The notes under the pieces are model-generated. The model saw only the letters and a program-made list of their open reading frames with translations. It did not search any database and was not told where the DNA came from. DNA of 13,012 nucleotides from JAVVRI01 sp036654795 (GTDB taxonomy: Bacteria > Bacteroidota > Bacteroidia > Bacteroidales > Tannerellaceae): NCBI GenBank assembly GCA_036654795.1, contig JAVVRI010000087.1, positions 1 through 13,012 of the forward strand, written 5' to 3'. How positions within the stretch are numbered: position 1 is the first letter of the stretch; every line of letters begins with the position of its first letter. Made by a program: the position numbers and the translations under genes. This document shows, one piece after another, positions 1 to 6,052 of this stretch.

Positions 1-125
1 AAGAAGCGCTGAAGCAGATAGATGAGAAAGGCTATCTGCTCCCTTACCAGTGTGACGGGCGGGAAGTGGTGAAAGTAGGTGTGGAGTTCAGCAAGGCGGA
101 TAGGAATATAGGGAGGTGGCTATAG
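1..125 (+). CDS. C-terminal end of an AAA-ATPase / PD-(D/E)XK nuclease-family protein (partial)
   Basis: Only the last 40 or so codons are inside the window; the gene starts upstream. Read from base 3 the frame is open to a TAG at 123-125 and ends with VKVGVEFSKADRNIGRWL. A tail of the form K-hydrophobic-G-hydrophobic-x-F, then R-N/T-I-x-x-W, is how I remember the end of the large Bacteroidales family with an N-terminal AAA-ATPase-like domain and a C-terminal PD-(D/E)XK nuclease-like domain (formerly DUF1703). The preceding stretch, EALKQIDEKGYLLPYQCDGR, fits the end of the nuclease domain. The role of the family is not firmly known; many genomes carry dozens of copies. The catalytic and ATPase motifs lie outside the window, so integrity cannot be judged. 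A second, decayed copy of the same tail lies at 4254-4310 on the other strand. The family call rests on motif recall and is fairly sure. Confidence 0.7.
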   Translation, partial: EALKQIDEKGYLLPYQCDGREVVKVGVEFSKADRNIGRWL

Positions 126-205
126 GATCTTTTCAAAAAGCCACTGGTCGTTTCTTTCTATTGAGGACAATAAGATTCTGCTTGTTTCGTTATATTTAGA
201 AGAAA

Positions 206-235
206 GACTGTGAACAAGATGACTGTGAACGAGAT
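206..235 (+). repeat. 15-bp tandem duplication over the start region of the OmpA/PorE-like gene
   Basis: GACTGTGAACAAGAT (206-220) is followed directly by GACTGTGAACGAGAT (221-235), with one mismatch. Fifteen bases is five codons, so the frame is kept and four possible initiators line up: GTG 210, ATG 219, GTG 225 and ATG 234. This is seen directly in the sequence. Its effect on translation is not known. Confidence 0.8.
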
Positions 236-2210
236 GAAAGCATATTTTACTCCTTTTGTATTCCTTTTATTGGTGGCTTCGAGCTTCTATTCCTGCAAAT
301 CTGCCAAGTTGAGCGATGCGGAGGAGAAACAGCGTATTGGCGAATACTTTGAAGCTGCCGCCATATACCGAAAGGTTTACACCAAGACGTCTCCTACCAA
401 ACGAGACTTGCGCGGGTACGTCGCCTACCGCATGGCGGATTGTAACCGACTGATCAATAACACACCGCGTGCTATCAGCGCTTACATGAACGCCCTTCGC
501 TATGACTATCCGGATAGCACCGTAAGTCTGCGCATGGGGCAGATGCTCCAGAAAAGTGGCAAATATGCTGACGCCGTAAAGCATTACAGCGACTTCCTCT
601 TAGTGAACGCCTCCAGCCAACTGGCGAAAAACGGCATCGAAGGATCTCAGAAAGCACCTGCTTGGCGACAGAACCCCACCCGTTACGCTGTTCGCCGCAT
701 GGAGAAGTTCAACTCCCGTCGTAGCGAATTCAGCCCCATGCTCTTTGGTGATAAATACGACCAACTCTATTTTACTTCCTCCCGAAGTAAGGATAAGGAG
801 GCCAAGATTAGCGCCATTACGGGACTGAATAATAATAATTTCTTTCTGGTAAAACAGGACGAGAAGGGCGCTTGGCTGAATCCCGAAGAGATAGAGGATG
901 AAGTAAATACCGAGTTCGACGAAGGTACTCCCTCTTTCTCTTCAGACGGTAACTCGATGTATTACACCTATTGCTCGCAGAATGCAGAGGGGGCGCGTAC
1001 TTCCGAAATCTATCTTTCAGCTCGTAGTAGTGCCAAGTGGGGCAAAGGTACGCGTGTTCCTATTGTGAAAGACTCTGTGACGGTATTGGGGCATCCCTCC
1101 ATCTCGCCGGACGGTAAGTATCTTTACTATGTGTCGGATGCTGTGGGCGGATATGGTGGAAAAGACCTTTTTCGTAGCCGGGTGATGGGAAATGACTTTG
1201 GCCCGATGGAGAATATGGGGGACGTTATCAACACGGCCGGTGACGAGATGTTTCCTTATGCCCGCGACTCCGTTACGCTTTATTTTGCATCGAACGGACA
1301 TCCGGGAATGGGTGGATTGGATCTTTTCTGTGCCCGAATGGACAGCACTGGTAGCTGGAAGGTGGAGAATATGGGGGCTCCGATCAATTCGATGGGTGAC
1401 GATTTCGGCATTACCTTTGCCGGCAAGAAGGAGAGTGGCTTCTTTTGTTCCAACCGCAACGATGCGCGTGGCAGCGATCATCTCTATTCCTTCGAAATGC
1501 CTACTATCACGATCTTTATTGAAGGAATTGTGAATGATGTGGACGAGTATCCAATAGAGGATGCCGTAATTCGTATTGTGGGTAAGGATGGCCTCAACGA
1601 GAAGGTGTTGGCCAAGAAGGATGGTACGTACAAAGTGGAGCTGGAGCGTGATATACGTTACGTCATGATGGCCAGTGCGCGCGGCTTCCTAAACCAGAAC
1701 TTCGAGCTGACCACTAGTCCTGACGAGAAGAATGAAACCTATATCGTGGACTTCTTCCTTTCCCCGATTAGTAAGCCTGTGGTGATTGACAATATCTTTT
1801 ACGACTTCGACAAGGCTACTCTTCGCCCCGAATCGAAGAAAGCACTGGACGAAATGATCAAAATGCTCAACGACAACCCGAATGTAACCATCGAGCTGGG
1901 TGCTCATACCGACCGTAAAGGGACGGATCAGTACAACGAGCGTCTGGCTCAGCGCCGTGCTCAATCCGTAGTGGATTATCTGATTGTCGGAGGCATAGAC
2001 CAGGCACGCCTCGAAGCTAAAGGATATGGCGAAAGCATGCCAAAAGTGATTAACAAGAAGTTGGTGAAGCAGTTCGACTTTCTCAAAGAAGGGGATGTGC
2101 TGACCGAAGCCTTTATTATTGCTCTTCCGCCGGAACAGCAGGAGACTGCCGACCAGATCAATCGGCGGACAGAGTTTAAGGTGTTACGTACGAATTATAA
2201 CTTGTTCTAA
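234..2210 (+). CDS. OmpA-family lipoprotein with TPR, beta-propeller, CRD and OmpA domains (PorE-like)
   Basis: Probable outer-membrane lipoprotein facing the periplasm and gripping peptidoglycan. From ATG 234 it is 658 residues. A hydrophobic signal segment ends in FYSC, giving lipid attachment at about Cys21. TPR-like helices follow (about 30-145). A WD40/PD40-type propeller (about 160-425) has repeats such as SPDGKYLYY, GGKDLF and GGLDLF. A carboxypeptidase-regulatory-like beta domain spans about 428-512. An OmpA C-terminal domain runs from about 516 to the end, with NIFYDFDKATLRPES, the peptidoglycan-binding AHTDRKG...NERLAQRRA and terminal NRRTEFKVL. This four-domain order is that of PorE (PG1058) of the Porphyromonas gingivalis type IX secretion system; the assignment by architecture is inference, since related OmpA proteins exist outside T9SS. 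The start is ambiguous: GTG 210, ATG 219, GTG 225 and ATG 234 share one frame because of a 15-bp duplication. ATG 234 is preferred because it places a short n-region directly before the hydrophobic core. No good promoter was found in 126-209. Confidence 0.85.
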   Translation: MKAYFTPFVFLLLVASSFYSCKSAKLSDAEEKQRIGEYFEAAAIYRKVYTKTSPTKRDLRGYVAYRMADCNRLINNTPRAISAYMNALRYDYPDSTVSLRMGQMLQKSGKYADAVKHYSDFLLVNASSQLAKNGIEGSQKAPAWRQNPTRYAVRRMEKFNSRRSEFSPMLFGDKYDQLYFTSSRSKDKEAKISAITGLNNNNFFLVKQDEKGAWLNPEEIEDEVNTEFDEGTPSFSSDGNSMYYTYCSQNAEGARTSEIYLSARSSAKWGKGTRVPIVKDSVTVLGHPSISPDGKYLYYVSDAVGGYGGKDLFRSRVMGNDFGPMENMGDVINTAGDEMFPYARDSVTLYFASNGHPGMGGLDLFCARMDSTGSWKVENMGAPINSMGDDFGITFAGKKESGFFCSNRNDARGSDHLYSFEMPTITIFIEGIVNDVDEYPIEDAVIRIVGKDGLNEKVLAKKDGTYKVELERDIRYVMMASARGFLNQNFELTTSPDEKNETYIVDFFLSPISKPVVIDNIFYDFDKATLRPESKKALDEMIKMLNDNPNVTIELGAHTDRKGTDQYNERLAQRRAQSVVDYLIVGGIDQARLEAKGYGESMPKVINKKLVKQFDFLKEGDVLTEAFIIALPPEQQETADQINRRTEFKVLRTNYNLF

Positions 2211-2266
2211 GAAGGAGGGGCGGGGCGTCGTCTGTCGGTCTTGTTAGGTGGTTAATGTAGCTTGGG

Positions 2267-2626
2267 TTAGTGTGTTTTGCTGATCGCCATCATCTCGGAA
2301 AAGGATATCTTCCAATCGATGGCGCTCATCAGCACATCGAAGGTGATGTGGCTTTCCACAGCGGTAATCGAACTATTAGAGATGTATTCGCAGACCAACA
2401 GCCCTAATACCATCTTTAATTTATAATGTATCTCTTTTAGTACAGCCAAGCTGGCTATAACTGAGACCTGAGTGGCGGCAGCAAAATCGGCAGGTGCTAT
2501 CTCTGTCAGTTCTCTTAGTGTGTCGAAGCGTGGCGAATTGGAAAGAGATGCCGTGCAGTGACAACTTTTAGCAATGTCCAATAGTACACAGCAGATTGCT
2601 ATCCTTTGTTTGTCTGTTAATATCAT
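2267..2626 (-). CDS. Small TerB-like helical protein of unknown function
   Basis: A 119-residue protein, mostly helical and without signal peptide or membrane segment. It starts MILTDKQRIAICCVLLDI and contains two hydrophobic-helix blocks (LLDIAKSCHC near 15-24 and LLVCEYISNSS near 76-86) separated by AAATQVSVIASLAVLKEI. This double pattern resembles the two halves of small Bacteroidales TerB-fold proteins, in which each half normally carries an acidic loop (ADG or similar) followed by a conserved Glu. Here the loops read KSCHC and SNSS, so the acidic residues appear lost. The protein is convergent with the OmpA/PorE-like gene (stop codons 56 bases apart, no clear terminator between) and alone on its strand. 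ATG 2626 is the first start in frame. The fold assignment is an inference from memory of the pattern; no function can be given. An unusual cysteine count (five) is visible. Confidence 0.55.
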   Translation of the reverse strand: MILTDKQRIAICCVLLDIAKSCHCTASLSNSPRFDTLRELTEIAPADFAAATQVSVIASLAVLKEIHYKLKMVLGLLVCEYISNSSITAVESHITFDVLMSAIDWKISFSEMMAISKTH

Positions 2627-2821
2627 ACATATCCATACTATGCCTTCTGTCCCCCTATATCCGGCGTTTGAATAATTTTAAAAGCGTGGGTACTGCTAAT
2701 TTACTATCCAGAACTGAGGTATCGCCAAACACCCATCGAACAAATAATAAACAACAGCCCCCCACGCCTTATTATATAATACAGAATTGTACATATAACA
2801 AGATGTGAGCGCTTATTGCCT

Positions 2822-2871
2822 ATTATCTTTGCTCGACTTTTAACTTGGCGATTTCCAGTTCCAAAGATAAT
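2822..2871. promoter_or_regulatory. 10-bp inverted repeat carrying two divergent TAnnTTTG boxes
   Basis: ATTATCTTTG (2822-2831) and CAAAGATAAT (2862-2871) are perfect inverted copies separated by 30 bases. Each arm contains TATCTTTG, a match to the Bacteroidales -7 consensus TAnnTTTG. I find no TTTG at the expected 19-21 base spacing for either. The leftward box could serve the TerB-like gene with a leader of about 230 bases. The rightward box would drive transcription into the 3' end of galM, antisense to it. Confidence 0.4.
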
Positions 2872-2911
2872 ATCTTAAACGCTTTTCTAACCTAACCGGA
2901 TAATAGAAACT

Positions 2912-2931
2912 GTCCAAATACAGAAATGGAC
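2912..2931 (-). terminator. Weak hairpin downstream of galM, possible terminator
   Basis: GTCCA (2912-2916) pairs with TGGAC (2927-2931) around a 10-base loop. Read leftward, as galM is, it is followed by a T-rich run (AGTTTCTATT). The stem is only 5 bp and it lies about 50 bases past the galM stop, so this is a weak call. Confidence 0.25.
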
Positions 2932-2983
2932 GATTATTCTTTACCCGATAAGTGCAAAGGTAATGAAAAGTAACAAATGTAGC

Positions 2984-4120
2984 TTATTCTACGGTAAACT
3001 TATAGATACAATGACTCATATATTGTTCTCCTGGGCGTAATACGGTTGTTGGGAACGTAGGATGGTTGGGCGTATCCGGATAATGTTGCGTTTCAAGGCA
3101 GAAGGCGCCACGATGCGGATATATTGTACCTTGCTTCCCTTTGTTTGCTCCGCTCAGAAAGTTGCCGGTGTAGAGTTGGATGCCCGGTTCGTTGGTGTAA
3201 ACCTCCAGCGTAATTCCGTTTGACGGGCAATTGGCCTTAGCGGCAAGCTGGTTGATGTCGCCTTTTGCGTTGAGCACCCAGTTGTGGTCGTAGCCATGTC
3301 CCTTTATTAGTTGGTCGAATGGTTCGTCAATATGTGCACCAAGGGCTACCAGCTGGCGCAGGTCGAGTGGTGTTCCCGCTACGGAGTCTATGGCTGCCGT
3401 AGGAATTAGCAGACTGTCTACCGGGGTGTACGTGTCGGCATTGATCATCACAAGCTGATCCAATACTTGCGATCCGGGTTTGCCGGAGAGGTTGAAATAG
3501 CTATGGTTGGTCAGGTTGACTACGGTTGGCTTGTCTGTTGTTGCGTCATACCGGATGTCTACGGCATTGTCGTCAGTCAAGGTGTAGGTTACCTTGATGT
3601 TCAAGTTACCGGGGAATCCGGCTTCTCCATCCTTTGAAAGATAGGTGAGTTCCAGCGTCTGGTCGTTCAACTGCTTGGCATCCCACATTTGGGCGTGGTA
3701 ACCGGCTGGTCCTCCGTGCAGGCAATGGCCGTTGTCGTTGTGTGGCAATTCGTATTCCACGCTGTCCAATGTGAATTTTCCTTGCGCAATGCGGTTACCG
3801 TAGCGCCCTATCAAAGCGCCGAAGTTACCATCAGAAGCCAGATAGTCGGCTATCTTGTCGTATCCCAGCACTACGTCCGTCATCTTCCCTTCCCTGTCCG
3901 GCACCATAACGGATACCAGACGGCCGCCATAGTTCGTTATGCATGCTTCGGCACCGTTCTTATTCTTCAATATATAAAGCGCCGTCTCCTTTCCTTCTAC
4001 TGTAGAGACGAAGTCGGACTTCATTAAACCGGAAAGAGTAGCCTCTTCCTTCTTTTCACCCTTTTCACCGCACGAAAGCAGCATACACACGGCCATCACA
4101 GCCATACACAGTTTGTTCAT
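2984..4120 (-). CDS. galM: Aldose 1-epimerase (galactose mutarotase), lipoprotein form
   Basis: Interconverts alpha and beta anomers of aldoses such as glucose and galactose. The 378-residue product begins with a lipoprotein signal peptide ending LLSC (Cys17), then a charged linker (GEKGEKKEE), so it should be anchored in the envelope rather than act in the cytoplasm as in E. coli; Bacteroidales commonly carry such exported mutarotases beside glycan uptake systems. Family landmarks are in order: GNR (108-110) in the substrate pocket, LHGG (His135), NHSYFNL (catalytic-acid type His207), GYDHN (Asp278) and LETQHYPD (catalytic-base type Glu343). All residues expected from the characterised Lactococcus and E. 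coli enzymes are present, so it should be active. It stands alone, with no galactokinase or sugar-uptake gene visible here. A TAnnTTTG box (4155-4162) lies about 35 bases upstream of ATG 4120, a plausible promoter. The family is sure; the sugar specificity is not known. Confidence 0.95.
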   Translation of the reverse strand: MNKLCMAVMAVCMLLSCGEKGEKKEEATLSGLMKSDFVSTVEGKETALYILKNKNGAEACITNYGGRLVSVMVPDREGKMTDVVLGYDKIADYLASDGNFGALIGRYGNRIAQGKFTLDSVEYELPHNDNGHCLHGGPAGYHAQMWDAKQLNDQTLELTYLSKDGEAGFPGNLNIKVTYTLTDDNAVDIRYDATTDKPTVVNLTNHSYFNLSGKPGSQVLDQLVMINADTYTPVDSLLIPTAAIDSVAGTPLDLRQLVALGAHIDEPFDQLIKGHGYDHNWVLNAKGDINQLAAKANCPSNGITLEVYTNEPGIQLYTGNFLSGANKGKQGTIYPHRGAFCLETQHYPDTPNHPTFPTTVLRPGEQYMSHCIYKFTVE

Positions 4121-4154
4121 AATGATTTAATTTAAGTTGATATATCTTACGATG

Positions 4155-4162
4155 CAAAGATA
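4155..4162 (-). promoter_or_regulatory. Probable -7 promoter box of galM
   Basis: Read on the minus strand the bases are TATCTTTG, matching the Bacteroidales -7 consensus TAnnTTTG, about 35 bases upstream of the galM ATG. No clear -33 TTTG is seen at 19-21 bases spacing, so only half of the promoter is supported. Confidence 0.45.
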
Positions 4163-4253
4163 CCATAGCTTTTGAATAATTTGGATATAAGTGATTAGAT
4201 TTTAAACATGATTTAATCCGCGTTTTCTATATACATCCCCGCGCTATTGCTTC

Positions 4254-4310
4254 TTATCCAATCAGCCAGCGCCCCAAGTTGCGGGTGGGCTTGTCGAAGT
4301 CCACGCCTAC
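4254..4310 (-). pseudogene. Decayed C-terminal remnant of an AAA-ATPase / PD-(D/E)XK nuclease-family gene
   Basis: On the minus strand, VGVDFDKPTRNLGRWLIG is followed by TAA (4254-4256). It lines up with the intact end of the partial gene at 1-125 (VGVEFSKADRNIGRWL), with identity at V-G-V-x-F-x-K-x-x-R-N-x-G-R-W-L. Just before the valine there is an in-frame TAG (4311-4313), and 6 bases further upstream the 22-bp palindromic array begins, so nothing of the rest of the gene remains. An 18-codon piece cannot function; it is what is left after deletion or replacement of a full copy. The similarity to the window's own first gene is direct; the family name is from recall. Confidence 0.65.
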
Positions 4311-4318
4311 CTAAATAA

Positions 4319-4392
4319 GTTTCATGGTGATGAAACAAAAGTTTCAATGCGGTGAAACAAAAGTTTCATCGGTACGAAACTAAAGTTTCATC
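4319..4392. repeat. Tandem 22-bp palindromic repeat, three copies plus a partial fourth
   Basis: Units at 4319-4340, 4341-4362 and 4363-4384, and a partial one at 4385-4392. Each reads GTTTCA, six variable bases, TGAAAC (CGAAAC in unit 3), then AAAA or TAAA. Ends are conserved and the six central bases differ (TGGTGA, ATGCGG, TCGGTA). Each unit can fold alone as a 6-bp hairpin, while neighbours can pair across the A-run (TGAAAC-AAAA-GTTTCA), so two mutually exclusive foldings exist. I recall similar GAAAC/GTTTC arrays in Bacteroidales intergenic DNA. Unit length and the tiny spacers rule out CRISPR. Confidence 0.85.
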
Positions 4393-4580
4393 TAAATATT
4401 TATTGCTGAAACTGTAGCGGGTTTTATGGAGATGTTTCATGGGAAAGCAATTGTTTGCTACGTTGCTGTTTGGTCTGTATGCAGTTCGTGCTGCTAAAAG
4501 GGCTTTCTGGTCTGTAAGGAGTGAGGGGGAAAAGACTGGGGGGAAACTTGGGGCGGTTGCCCGGATTTAAGTTTTCTCTG

Positions 4581-4612
4581 CTTGCATTATACAAATCCCT
4601 TTCGTACATTTG
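4581..4612 (+). promoter_or_regulatory. Promoter of thyA-folA
   Basis: CTTG (4581-4584, three of four to TTTG) lies 20 bases before TACATTTG (4605-4612), a full match to TAnnTTTG. Transcription would begin near 4618, giving a leader of about 18 bases before the thyA ATG. This also excludes the longer reading frame starting at 4582. Confidence 0.7.
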
Positions 4613-4635
4613 CGGCTATATATAAGATAGGGGAT

Positions 4636-5430
4636 ATGAAACAATATTTAGCACTGCTCGATCGCGTACTTGCCGAGGGGGTAATAAAAGAGGATCGGAC
4701 TGGTACAGGCACACGCAGTGTGTTTGGTCATCAGATGCGGTTTAATATGGAGGAGGGCTTCCCTCTGCTGACGACTAAGAAGCTGCATCTCAAATCCATT
4801 ATATACGAATTGTTGTGGTTTCTTAAAGGGGATACGAACGTGAAGTACCTACAGGATCATGGCGTACGTATCTGGAACGAATGGGCGGATGAGAGCGGAG
4901 AGCTAGGTCCTGTCTATGGCCATCAATGGCGCTCTTGGCCAGACTACAAAGGGGGAAGCATCGATCAGATTAGCGAAGCCGTTGAGGCGATCCGACACAA
5001 TCCGGATTCGCGCCGTATCATCGTCAATGCTTGGAACGTGGCGGAGGTGAACGAGATGAAACTGCCCCCTTGTCATGCCTTTTTTCAGTTCTACGTTGCC
5101 AATAACCGCCTGAGCCTTCAGCTTTATCAGCGGAGCGCAGACATTTTTTTGGGCGTCCCGTTTAATATTGCTTCCTACGCTTTGTTATTACAAATGATGG
5201 CACAGGTAACCGGGCTTAGGGTGGGCGATTTTGTGCATACCCTTGGTGATGCTCACATATACAACAACCATTTGGAGCAAGTACGGTTGCAGCTAAGCCG
5301 CGAACCGCGCCCGCTTCCCCAAATGATTATCAATCCGGACGTAAAAAGCATCTTCGACTTTACGTACGACGACTTTTCACTGATCGGATACGATCCGCAT
5401 CCACACATTAAGGGCGATGTGGCCGTCTGA
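4636..5430 (+). CDS. thyA: Thymidylate synthase
   Basis: Cytoplasmic enzyme making dTMP from dUMP with 5,10-methylene-THF as carbon donor and reductant, releasing dihydrofolate. The 264-residue product has the same length as E. coli ThyA and aligns without gaps at the key residues: Arg21, Glu58, Trp80, Trp83, Tyr94, the nucleophile Cys146 (LPPCHAFFQF), Arg166, Asp169, Asn177, and His207/Tyr209 in HTLGDAHIYNNH. The RRIIVNAW phosphate-binding segment (126-133) and the terminal GYDPHPHIKGDVAV are intact. The start at ATG 4636 gives MKQYLALLDRVL, the usual N-terminus; the frame is open further upstream to 4582, but those codons lie within the promoter. folA follows after 52 bases on the same strand, a classic pairing because FolA reduces the dihydrofolate ThyA produces. 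Expected to be fully active. Confidence 0.98.
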   Translation: MKQYLALLDRVLAEGVIKEDRTGTGTRSVFGHQMRFNMEEGFPLLTTKKLHLKSIIYELLWFLKGDTNVKYLQDHGVRIWNEWADESGELGPVYGHQWRSWPDYKGGSIDQISEAVEAIRHNPDSRRIIVNAWNVAEVNEMKLPPCHAFFQFYVANNRLSLQLYQRSADIFLGVPFNIASYALLLQMMAQVTGLRVGDFVHTLGDAHIYNNHLEQVRLQLSREPRPLPQMIINPDVKSIFDFTYDDFSLIGYDPHPHIKGDVAV

Positions 5431-5482
5431 AAGGACTAACTGATAGATACAGATTATCATAATTATACTAAATGTTAAGCAG

Positions 5483-5953
5483 ATGAGTACTATTTCAATT
5501 ATAGCTGCAATTGCGGATAACAATGCGATCGGAAAGAATCAGCAGTTGTTGTGGCATTTGCCTTTCGATATGAAACGCTTTAAAGGCCTAACGACCGGCC
5601 ATGCAGTCGTGATGGGGCGTAAAACATTCGAGTCTCTGCCAAAAGGTGCCTTGCCTAACCGTAAAAATGTGATCCTTACCAGTATGCCGGAAGCTGGTTT
5701 CGTGGATTGCTTTGCTTGCGAATCCATGCACGACGCGTTGGATATTTGCGAAAAGGAAGATGAAATCTTTATGATTGGTGGCGCCATGATATACAAACAG
5801 GCGCTCGAAACAGCCGACAAGATGTACATTACCCGTGTGCACCATACTTACGAGGATGCCGATACCTTCTTCCCCGAAGTGTATTATAACTGTTGGTATT
5901 ATACGGAGCATAAGTTTTTTCCGGCCGACGAGAAGCACCAGTATCCATATTAA
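5483..5953 (+). CDS. folA: Dihydrofolate reductase, apparently short at the C-terminus
   Basis: Reduces dihydrofolate to tetrahydrofolate with NADPH, closing the cycle with ThyA just upstream (52-base gap, same strand, very likely one transcript). The 156-residue product shows MSTISIIAAIADNNAIGKNQQ, the substrate-binding LLWHLPFDMKRFK with Asp29 in the place of E. coli Asp27, the cofactor motif VVMGRKTFESLP, and the second NADPH loop FMIGGAMIYKQAL. After FFPADEKHQYPY a TAA (5951-5953) ends the frame. In most relatives the final beta strand continues here with a conserved Phe (E. coli ends SYCFEILERR). In this window the codons after the TAA read F-N-T-Y-V-C-K before TAG at 5975-5977, which fits the missing strand. 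A late nonsense mutation is therefore possible; most of the enzyme is present. The family is certain, activity likely but less so. Confidence 0.95.
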   Translation: MSTISIIAAIADNNAIGKNQQLLWHLPFDMKRFKGLTTGHAVVMGRKTFESLPKGALPNRKNVILTSMPEAGFVDCFACESMHDALDICEKEDEIFMIGGAMIYKQALETADKMYITRVHHTYEDADTFFPEVYYNCWYYTEHKFFPADEKHQYPY

Positions 5954-6012
5954 TTTAATACATACGTATGTAAGTAGTAGAAACGACAGCAGAGTAGTTG
6001 TATGAAAAAAAC

Positions 6013-6045
6013 AGCTCGTTAGCGAATGTTCTTGGCTAACGAGCT
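6013..6045. terminator. Bidirectional terminator between folA and namZ
   Basis: AGCTCGTTAGC (6013-6023) pairs perfectly with GCTAACGAGCT (6035-6045), an 11-bp stem with an 11-base loop. Rightward it is followed by ATTTTTATTATTT, and leftward by TGTTTTTTTCA. It can thus end both the thyA-folA and the namZ transcripts. The namZ stop (6053-6055) lies inside the rightward T-rich tail. Confidence 0.9.
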
Positions 6046-6052
6046 ATTTTTA

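Larger units (their letters stand above)
2627..2983. other. Non-coding interval between the TerB-like gene and galM
   Basis: About 357 A+T-rich bases with no credible gene; the short open frames have no family-like composition. It holds a 7-bp inverted pair (GCGTGGG at 2684-2690 and CCCACGC at 2761-2767), two oppositely facing TATCTTTG promoter-like boxes at 2824-2831 (+) and 2862-2869 (-) lying in a 10-bp inverted repeat, and a weak hairpin at 2912-2931. Both flanking genes are read leftward, so this is the upstream region of the TerB-like gene and the downstream region of galM. Confidence 0.6.
4121..4635. other. Intergenic region between galM and thyA
   Basis: A 515-base gap between divergent genes without an intact gene. 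It contains the galM -7 box, an 18-codon remnant of a nuclease-family C-terminus (4254-4310), a tandem palindromic repeat (4319-4392) with scattered GTTTCA/TGAAAC half-sites after it (GCTGAAAC near 4405 and GTTTCAT near 4434), about 140 featureless bases, and the thyA promoter. The mixture of a dead gene end and repeats suggests an old insertion or deletion site. Confidence 0.65.

Noticed and set aside
1017..1533. Overlapping open frames on both strands inside the OmpA/PorE-like gene
   Set aside because: They are shadows of the propeller region; the plus-frame one is Arg/Trp-rich in the manner of an off-frame reading.
2596..2808. 70-residue plus-strand open frame
   Set aside because: It overlaps the TerB-like gene start and A+T-rich DNA, and its composition is not protein-like after residue 30.
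4319..4392. CRISPR array
   Set aside because: The repeat period is 22 bases with only six variable bases per unit; there are no 30-base spacers and no cas genes.
4424..4609. 61-residue minus-strand open frame between galM and thyA
   Set aside because: Low-complexity, no recognisable family, overlaps the thyA promoter and repeat half-sites; no start signal.
5959..5972. Perfect palindrome TACATACGTATGTA after folA as an operator
   Set aside because: It sits downstream of folA and before a terminator, with no gene to control; TACGTA-type palindromes arise easily in such DNA, and it coincides with the putative lost folA codons.
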